Part shown: positions 1 to 10,579 of the stretch, one piece after another | Position numbering within the stretch: position 1 is the first letter of the stretch | Layout: each line of letters opens with the position of its first letter | Notes under the pieces: generated by a model | Database searches by the model: none | Seen by the model: the letters and a program-made list of their open reading frames with translations, nothing else | Told to the model about the DNA's origin: nothing | Made by a program: the position numbers and the translations under genes | Source: Thermoleophilia bacterium | GTDB taxonomy: Bacteria > Actinomycetota > Thermoleophilia > Gaiellales > Gaiellaceae | Length of the DNA: 36,095 bases | NCBI GenBank assembly: GCA_025929425.1 | Contig: JAICME010000014.1 | Span: 1 to 36,095 of the forward strand | Reading direction: 5' to 3'

Positions 1-1
1 C

Positions 2-477
2 CTGCGCTTCGCGCACCGCGGCGCCGGCGACCGCACGCTCGTCGAGCTCGCCGAGGAGCCGCTGGACGCGCTGGCGGAGGCGAGCGGCGAGACGATCAAC
101 CTCGCCGTCCCCGGGCCGGAGGGCGTCGAGCATCTCGCCCAGGAGGACACCGCGCATCTCGTCGGCGTCACGGACTGGGTCGGGCTCCGCGTCCCCTTCG
201 AGCTTGCCGCGAACGGCAAGTGCTTCCTCGCCTTCGGCGGGGGCGAGATCGAGGACGCGGCGCTGATCCGGTCCCGGGGCTACGCGACGTCGATCGACGA
301 GCTCGAGGTCGGCCTGTCGGCCCTCTCCGCCCCGGTGCTCGACGCCGACGGCACGGCAATCGCCGCCCTTTCCATCTCCGGCCCCACGTCCCGGCTCACC
401 GCGGAGCGCATCGAGGAGCTCGCGCCCCCGCTCAGGGACGAGGCCGCGATCCTCACCCGACGACTGCGAGGTGCCGC

Positions 478-481
<4 letters not shown>
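2..481 (+). CDS. IclR-family transcriptional regulator, C-terminal part (partial)
   Basis: The 5' end lies outside the window; the visible 159 codons are the ligand-binding (effector) domain of an IclR-type regulator. Recognisable features are the VPFELAANGKCFLAF stretch, RGYATSIDELEVGLSALSAP and the closing LSISGPTSRLTAERIEEL segment, all typical of the IclR effector fold, which binds small organic acids or related ligands. The N-terminal winged helix is not visible. The stop TGA overlaps the ATG of the corrinoid protein gene (ATGA), so the regulator is the first visible member of the operon and probably controls it in response to the methylated-amine substrate or a product. That role is inferred from position. 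Confidence 0.85.
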
Positions 482-1139
<658 letters not shown>

Positions 1140-1143
<4 letters not shown>

Positions 1144-1493
1144 AGCCGGTCGCGCTCCTCGAGGCAGCGGTGAAGAAGCCGATCTTCGGCTGCCACATGT
1201 GCGGCCAGTGCGTCCTCCACTCGACCGGGCTGACGTGCCCGATGGAGTGCCCGAAGACGCTGCGCAACGGCCCCTGCGGTGGAGTCCGTCCCGACGGCCG
1301 TTGCGAGGTGAAGCCCGAGATGCGCTGCGTCTGGGTCAAGGCCGTCGAGCGCTCGCGCCGCCTGCCCTGGGCGGAGGAGATCCACGACGTGCGGCCGCCG
1401 GTCGACAACCGGCTCGAAGGGACGTCCTCGTGGGTCAATCTCGCGACGGGGCGCGACAAGCAGACGCCGAAGGGCTGGCATGTCGCGGCTTGA
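1140..1493 (+). CDS. Short Cys-rich MTHFR C-terminal-domain protein (MetV-like)
   Basis: 117 aa, starting with GTG in a GTGA overlap with the corrinoid gene. Residues about 12-65 hold a dense Cys cluster: GCHMCGQC, then CPMECPK, NGPCGG, RCEV and RCVW, matching the domain known as methylene-tetrahydrofolate reductase C-terminal (PF12225), found in MetV, the metal-binding partner of MetF in acetogens. MetV proteins are usually about 200 aa, so this is a minimal version with essentially only the Cys domain. It directly precedes and overlaps the MetF gene by 14 bases, which supports a MetVF-type complex. Which metal it binds (zinc or iron-sulfur) cannot be seen from sequence. Confidence 0.8.
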
Positions 1494-2418
1494 GGACGCG
1501 CTCGCAGCGGGCCGCTTCGTCGTGACCTCCGAGCTCCTCTCGGTGGACGCGGGCGGGCTGGACGCGGTACACGAGCGGTTCGCGCCGTTCGAGGAATACG
1601 TCGACGCGACGAACGCGACCGACAACACCTCGGCGCACGCGCACGCGTCTCCCCTCGCCGTCGCGATCGCGCTCGGGCGGCTGGGGATGGAGCCGATCCT
1701 GCAGCTCACGTGCCGCGACCGGAACCGTCTCGCGCTCGAGGCGGAGATCGCGGGCGCCGCCCTGCACGGGATCGAGAACGTCCTCTGCCTGACGGGCGAC
1801 GACGTGACGGCCGGCGACGAGCCCGAAGCGCGGCGTGTCTTCGACCTCGACTCGATCCAGTTGCTCGCGCTCGGTGCCGCGATGGCGCGCGGCACGTACC
1901 TCTCGGGCCGCACGATCGACCCGGCCCCGCGACTCTTCCTCGGCGCGGTCGAGAACCCCGGCGCCCCGCCGCACGACTACCGGGTCGATCGCGCGCTGAA
2001 GAAGGTCCGCGCCGGCGCGCGCTTCCTGCAGCTGCAGGTCTCTTTCCGGCCGGAGCAGCTCGAGGCCTTCTTCGCCGAGGCGCGGGAGAAGCGCCTGACC
2101 GAGCACTGCGCGCTCCTGCCCTCGATCTGCCTCACGCGCTCGCCCGCCGCGCTGCGGTACATCGACGAGCACGTCCCCGGGATCGAGGTCCCGGCCGAGC
2201 TGATCGAACGCTGCGAGCGCGCGTCGGACCCCGAGGCGGAGTGCTTCGAGGTCGCGTTCGAGCTCGCGCAGCATGCGCGCTCCCTGCCGGGAGTCGCCGG
2301 CCTCCACCTGATCAGCTTCCGCCGCGAGGCCGGCATCGCCCGGCTCTGCGAGCGCCTCGGCATACCCCCACGAGCGGAAAGGGAGACGAGTGGACACAAC
2401 CGTCCAGTCGCCGTCTAG
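1480..2418 (+). CDS. metF: 5,10-methylenetetrahydrofolate reductase (MetF family)
   Basis: 312 aa TIM-barrel flavoprotein of the MTHFR family. Visible family segments include VTSELLSVD near the start, DATNATDNTSAHAHASPLAV, LQLTCRDRNRLALEAEIAGA (residues about 73-92), NVLCLTGDDVTAGDEPEA and the QLQVSFRPEQL strand. In this operon it would run in the oxidative direction, converting methyl-THF made by the neighbouring methyltransferase into methylene-THF; direction is inferred. The ATG overlaps the MetV-like gene by 14 bases and the following gene by 29 bases, so translation is coupled on both sides. A housekeeping role in methionine synthesis is possible but less likely in this setting. Confidence 0.9.
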   Translation: MSRLEDALAAGRFVVTSELLSVDAGGLDAVHERFAPFEEYVDATNATDNTSAHAHASPLAVAIALGRLGMEPILQLTCRDRNRLALEAEIAGAALHGIENVLCLTGDDVTAGDEPEARRVFDLDSIQLLALGAAMARGTYLSGRTIDPAPRLFLGAVENPGAPPHDYRVDRALKKVRAGARFLQLQVSFRPEQLEAFFAEAREKRLTEHCALLPSICLTRSPAALRYIDEHVPGIEVPAELIERCERASDPEAECFEVAFELAQHARSLPGVAGLHLISFRREAGIARLCERLGIPPRAERETSGHNRPVAV

Positions 2419-3244
2419 GACGGTCGTCATCGGACCGGAGCAGCCGTTCTGCGTGATCGGCGAGCGGATCAACCCGACCGGGCGCAAGGCGTTCCAGGCG
2501 CAACTCCAGGCCGGCGACCTCTCCCAGCTCGAGGACGACGTCGCGCAGCAGGTCGCGGTCGGCGCCGACATGCTCGACGTGAACGTCGGCGACCCGCTCG
2601 CGGACGAGGTCGACCTCATGAGCAAGGCGATCCCGCTCGTGCAGGGGCTGTGCGACCTGCCGCTCTGCATCGACTCCTCCGTGATCGAGGCGCTCGAAGC
2701 CGGGCTCTCCGCCTACGAGGGCAAGGCGCTCGTCAACTCCGTCACCGGCGAGGACGAGCGGCTGGAGGCGATCCTCCCGCTGGTCGCGAAGCACGGCGCG
2801 GCAGTGATCGGGCTCGCGAACGACGACGAGATCCCGATGGAACCCGAGCGGCGGGTCGAGGTGGCAAAGAAGATCGTCTCCGTCGCCGGCGATCACGGGA
2901 TCCCGCCGGAGGACGTGATCATCGACCCGCTCGCGATGCCGGTCGGCGCGGAGCCGCGCGCGGTCACGCTCTTCATCGAGACGTTGCACCTCCTGCGCGA
3001 GGAGCTCGGCGTGAACACCACCTGCGGCGCCTCGAACACGTCGTTCGGGCTGCCCGGGCGTCACACGCTCGGTGCCGCGTTTCTCGCCGTTGCGCAGAGC
3101 CACGGGCTGACGAGCGCGATCATGGACGCGCGCCGCGACGAGACCGTCGAAGCGGTGCGCGCAACCGACTTCCTCCTCGGCCGCGACGAGTGGGGCGCCG
3201 AGTGGATCCGCCGCTACCGCGCGAAGCAGAGAGCTACCGCTTGA
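2390..3244 (+). CDS. Pterin-binding corrinoid:tetrahydrofolate methyltransferase (MtgA/AcsE-like)
   Basis: 284 aa, a dihydropteroate-synthase-like TIM barrel of the AcsE/MetH pterin-binding group. Family motifs: IGERINPTGR at about residue 22, ADMLDVNVGDP (about 59-69), LPLCIDSS, NSVTGE, DPLAMPVG and NTTCGASNTSFGLPGR, which line the folate pocket. The predicted reaction moves the methyl group from methyl-Co(III) on the corrinoid protein to tetrahydrofolate. The GTG start at 2390 follows a purine-rich Shine-Dalgarno (GGAAAGGGAGA) and overlaps metF by 29 bases. The final TGA overlaps the TTG start of the next gene. It lacks the homocysteine and B12 domains of MetH, which argues against methionine synthase. 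Confidence 0.88.
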   Translation: MDTTVQSPSRTVVIGPEQPFCVIGERINPTGRKAFQAQLQAGDLSQLEDDVAQQVAVGADMLDVNVGDPLADEVDLMSKAIPLVQGLCDLPLCIDSSVIEALEAGLSAYEGKALVNSVTGEDERLEAILPLVAKHGAAVIGLANDDEIPMEPERRVEVAKKIVSVAGDHGIPPEDVIIDPLAMPVGAEPRAVTLFIETLHLLREELGVNTTCGASNTSFGLPGRHTLGAAFLAVAQSHGLTSAIMDARRDETVEAVRATDFLLGRDEWGAEWIRRYRAKQRATA

Positions 3245-5070
3245 GCGCGGTCGTGGATCTTCCGGAGGAGCAGCACCCCGACCGCGTCCGCCTGCGTTTC
3301 CTCCAGTCGGGCGAAGACCGCGCCGTCAAAGAGGCGCGAGTGCTCGCCGGCACGACCATCTTCGACGCCGCCAGCTGGAACGGCGTCGCCGTCGATTCGA
3401 CGTGCGGCGGCCACGGAACGTGCAAGAAGTGCAGGGTCAAGGTCGTCTCCGGGCAGGCGCCGGTCAGTCCGGTCGATCCCCGCGCCTTCTCCGTCGAGGA
3501 ACTGAAGAGCGGCTGGCGGCTGGCGTGCCGCGCCGCCGCGCAGGAGGACATGACGATCGAGGTGCCGCCGTTGCAGACGAGGCCGAAGGCGGCGCTCGCA
3601 GGCGTCGGGCGACACATCATCCTTCGACCCGCGGTCCAGAAGCGTTTCGTCGAGCTCGAGGAATCGACGCTCGAGGACCAGCAGTCGGATCTCGAGCGCC
3701 TGCTCGCCGCAATGGACGACGTCGAGCCGCGCGTCCCGCTCGGCATCCTGCGCGAGCTCGGCGGCACGCTGCGCCGGGCGAACTGGAACGTGACCGCCGT
3801 CCTCGTCGACGACCTGCTCATCGACGTCGAGGAGGGCGACACGTCGGGTGATCGGCACGCCATCGCGTTCGACCTCGGCACGACGACAGTCGTCGCGACG
3901 CTGCTCGACCTCGAGACGGGACTGCCGAAGGCGGTGCGCTCGGTCCTCAACGCGCAGCAGCCGTTCGGCGCCGACGTGATCTCCCGGATCTCGGCGATCA
4001 TGATGGACGACGACGCGCTCGAGCGGCTGCAACAACACGCGCACGAGACGCTCCAGCAGCTCACCGACGAGGTCTGCACGGAGGCGGGCGTCGATCCGGC
4101 AGAGGTCTACGAGATCGTCGTCGCGGGCAACCAGACGATGATCCAGATCGCGCTCGGCATCGATCCGGAGCCGCTGTCGATGGCGCCCTTCACCGTCGCC
4201 ACGAGGCGCATGCCCGAGGCGACCGCTGCGGACTTCGGTGTCACGGTCCACCGGCGCGCACCGGCAGTCACGTTCCCTGCCCTCGGCGCCTACGTCGGCC
4301 CCGACATCGTCGCCGGCATTCTCGCGACGGGCATCACGCTCGACCGCCGCGTGCGCCTCTTCATCGACGTCGGCACGAACTCGGAGATCGTGCTCGGCTC
4401 GTCTGCGCGGACGCTCGCGACGGCCGCCCCGGCCGGGCCTGCGTTCGAGGCCGCGCAGATCCGCTGCGGCATGCGCGCCGCCGACGGCGCCATCGAGGGC
4501 GTGAGAATCGTCGACGGCGACGTCGAGCTCACGGTCATCGGGGACGTCGCGCCGGTCGGCCTGTGCGGCTCGGGGCTCGTCGATGCGGTGGCCGAGCTCG
4601 TCGAGGCCGAGATGCTCGACCACTCCGGACGGTTCATCCTCGACAACTCCGATCGCTTCGGCACGATCGGCGAGGAGAACGTCTTCTACCTGAGCGACGA
4701 CGTCTACCTCTCGCAGCGCGACGTACGCGAGCTCCAGTTCGCGAAGGCGTCGATCGCGACCGGCTGGCAGATCCTCTGCCGCGACCTCGGCATCGAGCCG
4801 AGCGAGATCGCGCAGGTGCTGCTCGGCGGTTCGTTCGGCTCGTACCTCACGCCGGCGAGCGCGATCGGGATCGGCCTCGTGCCGAAGCTCCCGGTCACGC
4901 GGATCGTCGCCGCCGGCAACGTCGCCGGCGAGGGCGCGAAGATCGCCGCGCTGTCGGTGACCGAGCGCGCGGCGGCGAACGCCGTGCTCGACGAGGTCGA
5001 GTACGTCGAGCTCTCAGGCCGCGAGGACTTCAACGATCTCTTCATCGACCAGCTCGCCTTCCCCGGATGA
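3241..5070 (+). CDS. RACo-type reductive activator of corrinoid proteins (2Fe-2S ferredoxin + ASKHA ATPase)
   Basis: 609 aa if started at the TTG that overlaps the previous stop (TTGA); a GTG four codons later (3253) is the alternative. Residues about 15-105 are a plant-type 2Fe-2S domain with C55, C61, C64 and C96 ([10 protein letters not shown], then LACRAA). A linker and middle domain follow, then an ASKHA-fold ATPase: [18 protein letters not shown] near residue 202, [13 protein letters not shown] near 375, [11 protein letters not shown] and the glycine-rich [10 protein letters not shown] near the end. Such proteins use ATP to drive electrons from low-potential donors into inactive Co(II) corrinoid, restoring Co(I). 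Its presence in the operon strongly implies a working Co(I) methyl-transfer cycle. Confidence 0.92.
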   Translation: MSAVVDLPEEQHPDRVRLRFLQSGEDRAVKEARVLAGTTIFDAASWNGVAVDSTCGGHGTCKKCRVKVVSGQAPVSPVDPRAFSVEELKSGWRLACRAAAQEDMTIEVPPLQTRPKAALAGVGRHIILRPAVQKRFVELEESTLEDQQSDLERLLAAMDDVEPRVPLGILRELGGTLRRANWNVTAVLVDDLLIDVEEGDTSGDRHAIAFDLGTTTVVATLLDLETGLPKAVRSVLNAQQPFGADVISRISAIMMDDDALERLQQHAHETLQQLTDEVCTEAGVDPAEVYEIVVAGNQTMIQIALGIDPEPLSMAPFTVATRRMPEATAADFGVTVHRRAPAVTFPALGAYVGPDIVAGILATGITLDRRVRLFIDVGTNSEIVLGSSARTLATAAPAGPAFEAAQIRCGMRAADGAIEGVRIVDGDVELTVIGDVAPVGLCGSGLVDAVAELVEAEMLDHSGRFILDNSDRFGTIGEENVFYLSDDVYLSQRDVRELQFAKASIATGWQILCRDLGIEPSEIAQVLLGGSFGSYLTPASAIGIGLVPKLPVTRIVAAGNVAGEGAKIAALSVTERAAANAVLDEVEYVELSGREDFNDLFIDQLAFPG

Positions 5071-5585
5071 CACAGGTCGTCGTCAGCTGTGGTGCGCTCG
5101 CGCTGCACGTGAAGCAGATCGCGGCTCGACGCGGCTGGGAGGTCGACGTCCGGCCGGTGCCGCCCGAGCTCCACAACCGGCCCGAACGGATCCGCGCCGC
5201 GGTCGACGAGGCGGCCGCCGGCGACGACGCAGTCGTCGCCTACGCGCACTGCGGCGCCGCCCTCGACGGCTACCCGCGCCTCAGAGGCGCGCACTGCTAC
5301 GAGGTCTTCGGCGCCGAGCACGAGCCCGGCACGTACTTCCTCACCGACTTCCTCGTCCGCAGCTTCGACCGTGTCGTCTGGCGCGGGCTCGGCCTCGACC
5401 GCTACCCGGAGCTGCGCGACGAGTACTTCCGCCACTACGAGAAGGTCGTCTGGCTCGCCCAGGCGCCGACCAACGACCTGCGCGCCGCGGCCGAGCACGC
5501 GGCCGAGCGCCTTCGCCTACCACTCGAAATCAGGGAGACCGGCATGGGAGGATTGGAGCGAGAACTGGAGAGGCTGCTGTGCTGA
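5067..5585 (+). CDS. DUF1638 family protein
   Basis: 172 aa, function unknown. It matches the DUF1638 pattern: an N-terminal [15 protein letters not shown] strand-helix, [15 protein letters not shown] in the centre, [32 protein letters not shown] and a C-terminal YEKVVWLAQ. Conserved-looking Cys and His (CGAL; AHCG; HCYE) could bind a metal, which is my inference. The ATG overlaps the RACo stop (ATGA), and the stop overlaps the next GTG by a few bases, so it is translated together with RACo and the MttB-like enzyme. The placement between activator and methyltransferase suggests an accessory role in the corrinoid cycle; no activity can be assigned from sequence. Confidence 0.8.
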   Translation: MTQVVVSCGALALHVKQIAARRGWEVDVRPVPPELHNRPERIRAAVDEAAAGDDAVVAYAHCGAALDGYPRLRGAHCYEVFGAEHEPGTYFLTDFLVRSFDRVVWRGLGLDRYPELRDEYFRHYEKVVWLAQAPTNDLRAAAEHAAERLRLPLEIRETGMGGLERELERLLC

Positions 5586-7015
5586 TCAACGACCTACCGC
5601 GCTACGAGATCCTCGACGAGGCCGCCCTGGCAGAGCTGGAACGCGGCTGGCGCCGCATCGTGAGCGAGCTCGGGATCGAGTTCCTCCACCCCGACGCGCT
5701 CGAGTTCTTCAAGAGCGCCGGCCAGGAGGTCGAAGGCGAGCTCGTCCGCTTCGATCCCGACTGGATCCTCGAGCAGGTCGCGAAGGCGCCGGCGGAGTTC
5801 GACCTCCAGGCGCGCAACCCCGAGCGCACCGTCCACATCGGTGGGAACCACATGGTCTTCTCCGCGGTCTACGGGTGCCCGTTCGTGCGCGAGGGGATGG
5901 AGCGCCGAGACGCGACCTACGACGACTTCCAGAACCTCGTCAAGCTCGCGCAGTCGTTCCCGCAGCTCGACTCGCCCGGCGGGACGATCTGCGAGCCGAA
6001 CGACCGGCCGCTCGACTCGCGGCACCTCGACATGGTCTTCGCGCTCCTGACCCTCTCGGACAAGCCGTTCATGGGCTCGGTCACCTCGGGCCCGAACGCG
6101 GTGGACACGATCGCGATGGCCGAGATGGTCTTCGGCTCCGAGTCGCTCGAGAAGACTCCGGCGATCATCTCGCTGATCAACGTCAACTCGCCGCTCCGCT
6201 ACGACGACCGCATGCTCTCGGCGCTGCTCGAATACGCGAAGGCCGGCCAGGCGACCGTGATCACGCCGTTCCTGCTCATGGGCGCGATGTCGCCGGTCTC
6301 GATCGTCTCGACGCTCGCGCAGCAGGTCGGCGAGGCGCTCGCGGGAATCGCGCTCGTGCAGACGATCCGCCCCGGCTGCCCCGTCGTCTTCGGCTCGTTC
6401 CTCTCGAACACCGACATGCAGTCGGGCTCGCCGAGCTTCGGCACACCGGAGTCGGCCGTCGGCCTGCTCTGCACCGGCCAGATCGCGCGCCACTACGGGC
6501 TGCCGTTCCGCGGCGGCGGCGCGCTCACGTCCTCGCAGGTCGTGGACGCGCAGGCGGGCTACGAGTCGATGATGTCGCTCTGGCCCACGTTCCTCGCGGG
6601 AACGAACTTCGTCATGCACTCCGCGGGCTGGCTCGAGTCGGCCCTCGTCTCCTGCTACGAGAAGTTCGTCGTCGACGTCGAGCAGCTGCGGATGCTGTAC
6701 GCGGCGTTCGAGCCGCTCCGGGTCGACGAGGAGGCACTCGCGTACTCGGCGCACCAGGAGGTCGGGCAGGGCGGCCACTTCCTCGGCGCCGCGCACACGC
6801 TCGAGCGGTTCCGCGACTGCTTCTACCGCCCGCTCGTCTCCTCGACGGAGAACTACGAGCGCTGGAACCGAAACGGCGGCAACGACACCGCCGCGCGAGC
6901 CTCCGAGATCTGGAAGAAGACACTCTCCGACTACGAGAAGCCGCCGATCGACGCCGACCTCGAGGCGGAGCTCAAGGCGTTCGTCGATCGACGCCGGACC
7001 GAACTGGGGGATTGA
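5579..7015 (+). CDS. MttB/MtgB-family methyltransferase (non-pyrrolysine, probable glycine betaine:corrinoid)
   Basis: 478 aa, full length for the trimethylamine methyltransferase superfamily (COG5598). The frame contains no internal TAG, so no pyrrolysine is encoded and the protein belongs with the MtgB-type enzymes that act on quaternary amines such as glycine betaine, rather than with trimethylamine MttB. Family signatures include [14 protein letters not shown] near residue 38, YGCPFVREG, the central [29 protein letters not shown] and the C-terminal [16 protein letters not shown]. It would demethylate its substrate and methylate H104 corrinoid protein (478). Betaine is favoured because a BADH-like and a BetA-like gene lie downstream; carnitine or proline betaine remain possible. 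Confidence 0.9.
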   Translation: MLINDLPRYEILDEAALAELERGWRRIVSELGIEFLHPDALEFFKSAGQEVEGELVRFDPDWILEQVAKAPAEFDLQARNPERTVHIGGNHMVFSAVYGCPFVREGMERRDATYDDFQNLVKLAQSFPQLDSPGGTICEPNDRPLDSRHLDMVFALLTLSDKPFMGSVTSGPNAVDTIAMAEMVFGSESLEKTPAIISLINVNSPLRYDDRMLSALLEYAKAGQATVITPFLLMGAMSPVSIVSTLAQQVGEALAGIALVQTIRPGCPVVFGSFLSNTDMQSGSPSFGTPESAVGLLCTGQIARHYGLPFRGGGALTSSQVVDAQAGYESMMSLWPTFLAGTNFVMHSAGWLESALVSCYEKFVVDVEQLRMLYAAFEPLRVDEEALAYSAHQEVGQGGHFLGAAHTLERFRDCFYRPLVSSTENYERWNRNGGNDTAARASEIWKKTLSDYEKPPIDADLEAELKAFVDRRRTELGD

Positions 7016-7016
7016 G

Positions 7017-7406
7017 ATGCAGACCGTGGGCGAGGTGATGTCGACGACTCTCCTGACCGTCGACGCGACGGCGGCGCTGACCGATGCGGCCGCACAGATG
7101 GATGCGCGCGGGGTGGGCGCCGCGCTCGTGATGAACGGCGAGCGACTCTCGGGGATCCTCACCGAGCGCGACGTGCTCCGCGCCGTCGCGACCGGCGGAG
7201 TCGAGGGGACGAAGGTCGGTGCCTGGATGACGCACGACCCGGACACCGTCGGGCCGGACGAGCGCCCCGGCCACGCGGCGGCGATCATGATCCACGGCGG
7301 CTTCCGGCACCTGCCGGTGCTGGACGGCGGAACCCCTGTCGGGATCATCTCGATCCGCGACCTGATGCGACTCGTGATCGACGACGAGGCGCCGAAGGGT
7401 GGCTGA
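7017..7406 (+). CDS. CBS-domain-pair protein
   Basis: 129 aa consisting of two CBS motifs and nothing else: VGEVMSTTLLTVDATAAL...GILTERDVLRAV (about 4-62) and VGAWMTHDPDTVGPDE...GIISIRDLMRLV (about 69-122). Paired CBS motifs form a Bateman module that usually binds adenine nucleotides (AMP, ATP, SAM). It lies one base after the MttB-like stop and overlaps the aldehyde dehydrogenase start by 8 bases, so it is an integral operon member. A role as a SAM or adenylate sensor for the methyl pathway is conceivable but not shown. The ATG at 7017 gives the standard CBS start. Confidence 0.88.
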   Translation: MQTVGEVMSTTLLTVDATAALTDAAAQMDARGVGAALVMNGERLSGILTERDVLRAVATGGVEGTKVGAWMTHDPDTVGPDERPGHAAAIMIHGGFRHLPVLDGGTPVGIISIRDLMRLVIDDEAPKGG

Positions 7407-8838
7407 CGCCGCTCGGATGTTCGTCGACGGCGCCTGGGTCGAGGCGGCGTCGGGCGTGACGTTCACGGCCTCCTCGCCGGCGACGGGAGAGGCCATCGCC
7501 GAGGTGCCCGAGGGCGACCGCGAGGACGCGCAACGCGCGATCGCGGCGGCCAACGGGGCGGCCGAGGCCTGGGCTCGCACGGGCGCGTTCGAGCGCGCGG
7601 CGGCGATGCACCGCGTTGCGGACGAGGTCGAGCGGCGGCGCGACACTCTCACGCACACACTGACCCTCGACCAGGGCAAGCCGCTCTCGGAGTCGCGGGA
7701 CGAGGTCGACGAGCTCGTTCACTACTGGCGGAACGCGGCCGAGGACGCCAAGCGGCTCGAAGGCCGAGTGCCGAACTCGGTCTCGGGCGACAAGCGCGTT
7801 CTCCTCCTGCGGCGACCGCGTGGGGTGATCGGCGTGATTACGCCGTGGAACTGGCCGTACACGATGCCGGCGGAGCTCGTCGCGCCCGCGCTCGCCTGCG
7901 GGAACACCGTGGTCTGGACTCCCGCTTCCACGACGGCGGTCGCCGGTGCGGCACTCGCGGAGTGCGTGGCCGAGGCCGACCTCCCGCCGGGCGTCTTCAA
8001 CTTCGTCACCGGGCCGGGCGCGACCGTCGGCGACGAGATCGCACGGAACGCGGGGATCCACGGCGTCGGCTTCATCGGCTCGACCGAGACCGGACGCCGT
8101 GTCGCCGAGGCGGCCGCCGGCAAGGCGGCGGTGCTCGAGCTCGGGGGAAACGGCCCCGTCGTCGTGCTCGAGGACGCCGACCTCGACCTGGCGGCGGAGG
8201 CGACCGTCGCCGCCTGCTTCCTCTGCGCCGGCCAGAGTTGCACCGCCGGCGAGCGGCTACTCGTGCACCGGGACGTCCGCGAGGAGTTCGTGGCAAAGCT
8301 CGCGCGGCTCGTCACGGAGCGCGTCCTGCTCGGCGACCCGTTCGCGGAGGAGACCACCATGGGCCCGCTCAACAACGAAGGAGTCGCGGCGAAGATGGAC
8401 GAGCACGTGGCCGATGCGCTCGAACGTGGAGCGCGGGCCGTGCACGGCGGCGAGCGCGCCACGGGTTTCCCAACCGACTTGTTCTGGCAGCCGACCGTGC
8501 TCGACGGCGTTCCACCCGATGCGCTCATCGCGACCGAGGAGACCTTCGGTCCGGTCGCGCCCGTGGTCGCGATCGACTCGCTCGAGCAGGCGATCGAGCT
8601 CGCGAACGCGTCGCCGTACGGGCTCCTCTCCGCGATCTTCACGCGCGACCTCGCCAAGGGCCTGCGCTACGCGGACGCGGTCCGTACCGGCTGGGTCAAC
8701 GTCAACGAGTCGTCGAACTACTGGGAGACGCACCTGCCCTTCGGCGGACGCTCCGGGAGCGCGAGCGGGATCGGCCGCGTCGGCGGCTCCGCGCCCATGG
8801 AGACGTTCACCGAGCTGCAGACCGTGGTGATTGCGTGA
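7399..8838 (+). CDS. NAD(P)-dependent aldehyde dehydrogenase, betaine-aldehyde-dehydrogenase-like
   Basis: 479 aa, standard length for the ALDH superfamily. The catalytic set is complete: oxyanion residue N151 in TPWNWP, general base E247 in LELGGNG and nucleophile C281 in GQSCTAGER, with the cofactor loop [11 protein letters not shown] near residue 224. Start GTG 7399 overlaps the CBS gene; ATG 7417 (M7) is an alternative. With the adjacent BetA-like gene the best reading is oxidation of betaine aldehyde to glycine betaine, feeding the MttB-like enzyme upstream. Substrate is inferred from neighbours; many ALDHs look alike. Its TGA sits inside the left copy of a 13-bp direct repeat. Confidence 0.9.
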   Translation: MADAARMFVDGAWVEAASGVTFTASSPATGEAIAEVPEGDREDAQRAIAAANGAAEAWARTGAFERAAAMHRVADEVERRRDTLTHTLTLDQGKPLSESRDEVDELVHYWRNAAEDAKRLEGRVPNSVSGDKRVLLLRRPRGVIGVITPWNWPYTMPAELVAPALACGNTVVWTPASTTAVAGAALAECVAEADLPPGVFNFVTGPGATVGDEIARNAGIHGVGFIGSTETGRRVAEAAAGKAAVLELGGNGPVVVLEDADLDLAAEATVAACFLCAGQSCTAGERLLVHRDVREEFVAKLARLVTERVLLGDPFAEETTMGPLNNEGVAAKMDEHVADALERGARAVHGGERATGFPTDLFWQPTVLDGVPPDALIATEETFGPVAPVVAIDSLEQAIELANASPYGLLSAIFTRDLAKGLRYADAVRTGWVNVNESSNYWETHLPFGGRSGSASGIGRVGGSAPMETFTELQTVVIA

Positions 8839-8948
8839 ACTTGGGCACGCAATCACCGGGGAGGGGGACTCGGGGGAACCGAGAGGTTCCCCCTTGCGGA
8901 GCGCACCACCTTCGGTGCGGCGCTCCGGCAACTCAGGTGATTGCGTGA
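8826..8948 (+). repeat. Hairpin-rich insertion flanked by a 13-bp direct repeat
   Basis: GGTGATTGCGTGA occurs at 8826-8838 and again at 8936-8948; its inverted form CACGCAATCACC lies at 8846-8857, making a perfect 12-bp stem with an 8-base loop against the left copy. Between the direct copies are two more hairpins: GGGGGAACC/GGTTCCCCC with a GAGA loop (8872-8893) and a GGAGCGCACC...GGCGCTCC stem (8898-8926). Removing one repeat plus the 97-bp insert would restore GTGA, with the ALDH stop overlapping the GMC start as at most other junctions of this operon. It looks like a REP/MITE-type element or a fold-back duplication; it may also attenuate transcription of the downstream genes. Confidence 0.75.
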
Positions 8949-10579
8949 GTACCTGGGACTACGTGATCGTCGGCGGCGGCTCGGCCGGGAGCGCGCTCGC
9001 GGCCCGCCTGACGGAAGACGCCTCGACACGGGTGCTCGTGCTCGAGGCCGGACGCCGCGACCACGTCTGGGATCCCTTCATCCACATGCCGGCGGCGCTC
9101 TCCTTCCCGATCGGGAACCCGCGCTACGACTGGATGTACAGCTCAGAGCCGGAGCCCTTCATGAACGGGCGCCACGTCTACCACGCCCGCGGCAAGGTGC
9201 TCGGCGGCTCGAGCTCGATCAACGGGATGATCTTCCAGCGCGGCAACCCGCTCGACTACGAGCGCTGGGCGATCGAGGCCGGCCTCGATGAGTGGGATTA
9301 CGCGCACTGCCTCCCGTACTTCAAGAAGATGGAGACCTGCCTGGCCGGCGCCGATGAGTGGCGTGGCGGCGACGGACCGATCGTGCTCGAGCGCGGGCCG
9401 GCGTCCTCTCCCCTCTTCGGCGCCTTCTTCCGGGCCGTCCTGCAGGCGGGCTACGAGGTGACGACGGACGTCAACGGGTACCGGCAAGAGGGCTTCGCCG
9501 AATTCGACCGCACGATCCACCGCGGCCGCCGACTCAGCGCGGCGCGTGCGTACCTGCACCCCGCCGGGAACCGCCCTAACCTCGGGATCCGCTGCAGGAC
9601 GTTCGTCAACCGCGTCGTGTTCGAGGGCACGCGGGCGGTCGGCGTCGAGGTGAACGGCGGCGAGGTCGTGCGGGCCGCCGAGGTGATCCTCTGTGGCGGG
9701 GCGATCAACTCACCGCAGCTCCTGCAGCTCTCCGGGGTCGGCGACGCTCAGGAGCTCGAGGCGATCGGCATATCGGTCGTCCACGATCTGCCTGGAGTGG
9801 GCGAAAACCTGCAGGACCACCTCGAGGTCTACATCCAGCACGCCTCGACGCAGCCCGTGTCGGTGCAGCCGGCGCTGAAGAAGTGGCGACGGCCGGAGAT
9901 CGGCGCGCGCTGGCTCTTCCTGCGCAGCGGGCCGGGCGCGACGAACCACTTCGAGGCGGGCGGCTTCGTCCGCTCGAACGACGAGGTCGCCTACCCGAAC
10001 CTCATGTTCCACTTCCTGCCCCTCGCGATCCGCTACGACGGCTCGCAGCCGGCCGCGAAGCACGGCTATCAGGTGCACGTGGGTCCGATGTACTCCGACG
10101 TGCGCGGCACGGTGAAGATCACGAGCTCCGACCCGCGCACGCACCCGGCACTTCGCTTCAACTACCTCTCGACGCCGAACGACCGCCGCGAGTGGATCGA
10201 GGCGATCCACGTCGCGCGAGCGATCCTCGGTCAGCCGGCCTTCGCGCCGTACGACGGAGGCGAGCTCTCGCCCGGGCCGTCGGTTCAGACCGACGAGGAG
10301 ATCCTCGACTGGGTCGCCCGCGACGCCGAGACGGCGCTCCATCCCTCGTGCACGTGCGCGATGGGAACGGTCGTCGACCCGGAGACCATGCGGGTCTACG
10401 GGCTCGACGGAATTCGCGTCGTCGACGCCTCGGTCTTTCCTTTCGTCCCGAACGGCAACATCTATGCGCCTGTGATGATGGTCGCGGAGAAAGCCGCCGA
10501 CCTGATCCGCGGGAACGCACCGCTCGAGCCCATGTACGCCGACTTCTACCGCCATGCTGAACGAGCTCCGAGTCGATGA
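8945..10579 (+). CDS. GMC oxidoreductase, choline dehydrogenase (BetA)-like
   Basis: 544 aa, close to BetA length. The N-terminus carries the FAD dinucleotide fold [16 protein letters not shown] (about residues 7-22) and the ADP-binding E in LEAG; the GMC signature [13 protein letters not shown] is near residue 88, and the second signature [12 protein letters not shown] near 255. The active-site end has HPSCTCAMG and [12 protein letters not shown] with the expected His and Asn. It would oxidise choline (or another alcohol) to the aldehyde handled by the upstream ALDH. The GTG start at 8945 lies in the right copy of the 13-bp repeat; an in-frame extension reaching 8831 runs through the inserted element and is not likely to be coding. 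Confidence 0.88.
   Translation: MSTWDYVIVGGGSAGSALAARLTEDASTRVLVLEAGRRDHVWDPFIHMPAALSFPIGNPRYDWMYSSEPEPFMNGRHVYHARGKVLGGSSSINGMIFQRGNPLDYERWAIEAGLDEWDYAHCLPYFKKMETCLAGADEWRGGDGPIVLERGPASSPLFGAFFRAVLQAGYEVTTDVNGYRQEGFAEFDRTIHRGRRLSAARAYLHPAGNRPNLGIRCRTFVNRVVFEGTRAVGVEVNGGEVVRAAEVILCGGAINSPQLLQLSGVGDAQELEAIGISVVHDLPGVGENLQDHLEVYIQHASTQPVSVQPALKKWRRPEIGARWLFLRSGPGATNHFEAGGFVRSNDEVAYPNLMFHFLPLAIRYDGSQPAAKHGYQVHVGPMYSDVRGTVKITSSDPRTHPALRFNYLSTPNDRREWIEAIHVARAILGQPAFAPYDGGELSPGPSVQTDEEILDWVARDAETALHPSCTCAMGTVVDPETMRVYGLDGIRVVDASVFPFVPNGNIYAPVMMVAEKAADLIRGNAPLEPMYADFYRHAERAPSR

Noticed and set aside
3214-4623. 469-codon minus-strand frame opposite the RACo gene
   Set aside because: Shadow of RACo; sequence is repetitive in Arg, Asp and Glu with no domain.
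5579-7015. Pyrrolysine-containing MttB
   Set aside because: The frame runs through without any internal TAG, so it is a non-pyrrolysine member of the superfamily.
8831-8944. N-terminal extension of the GMC oxidoreductase
   Set aside because: It would translate the hairpin insert; the FAD-binding start begins directly after GTG 8945.
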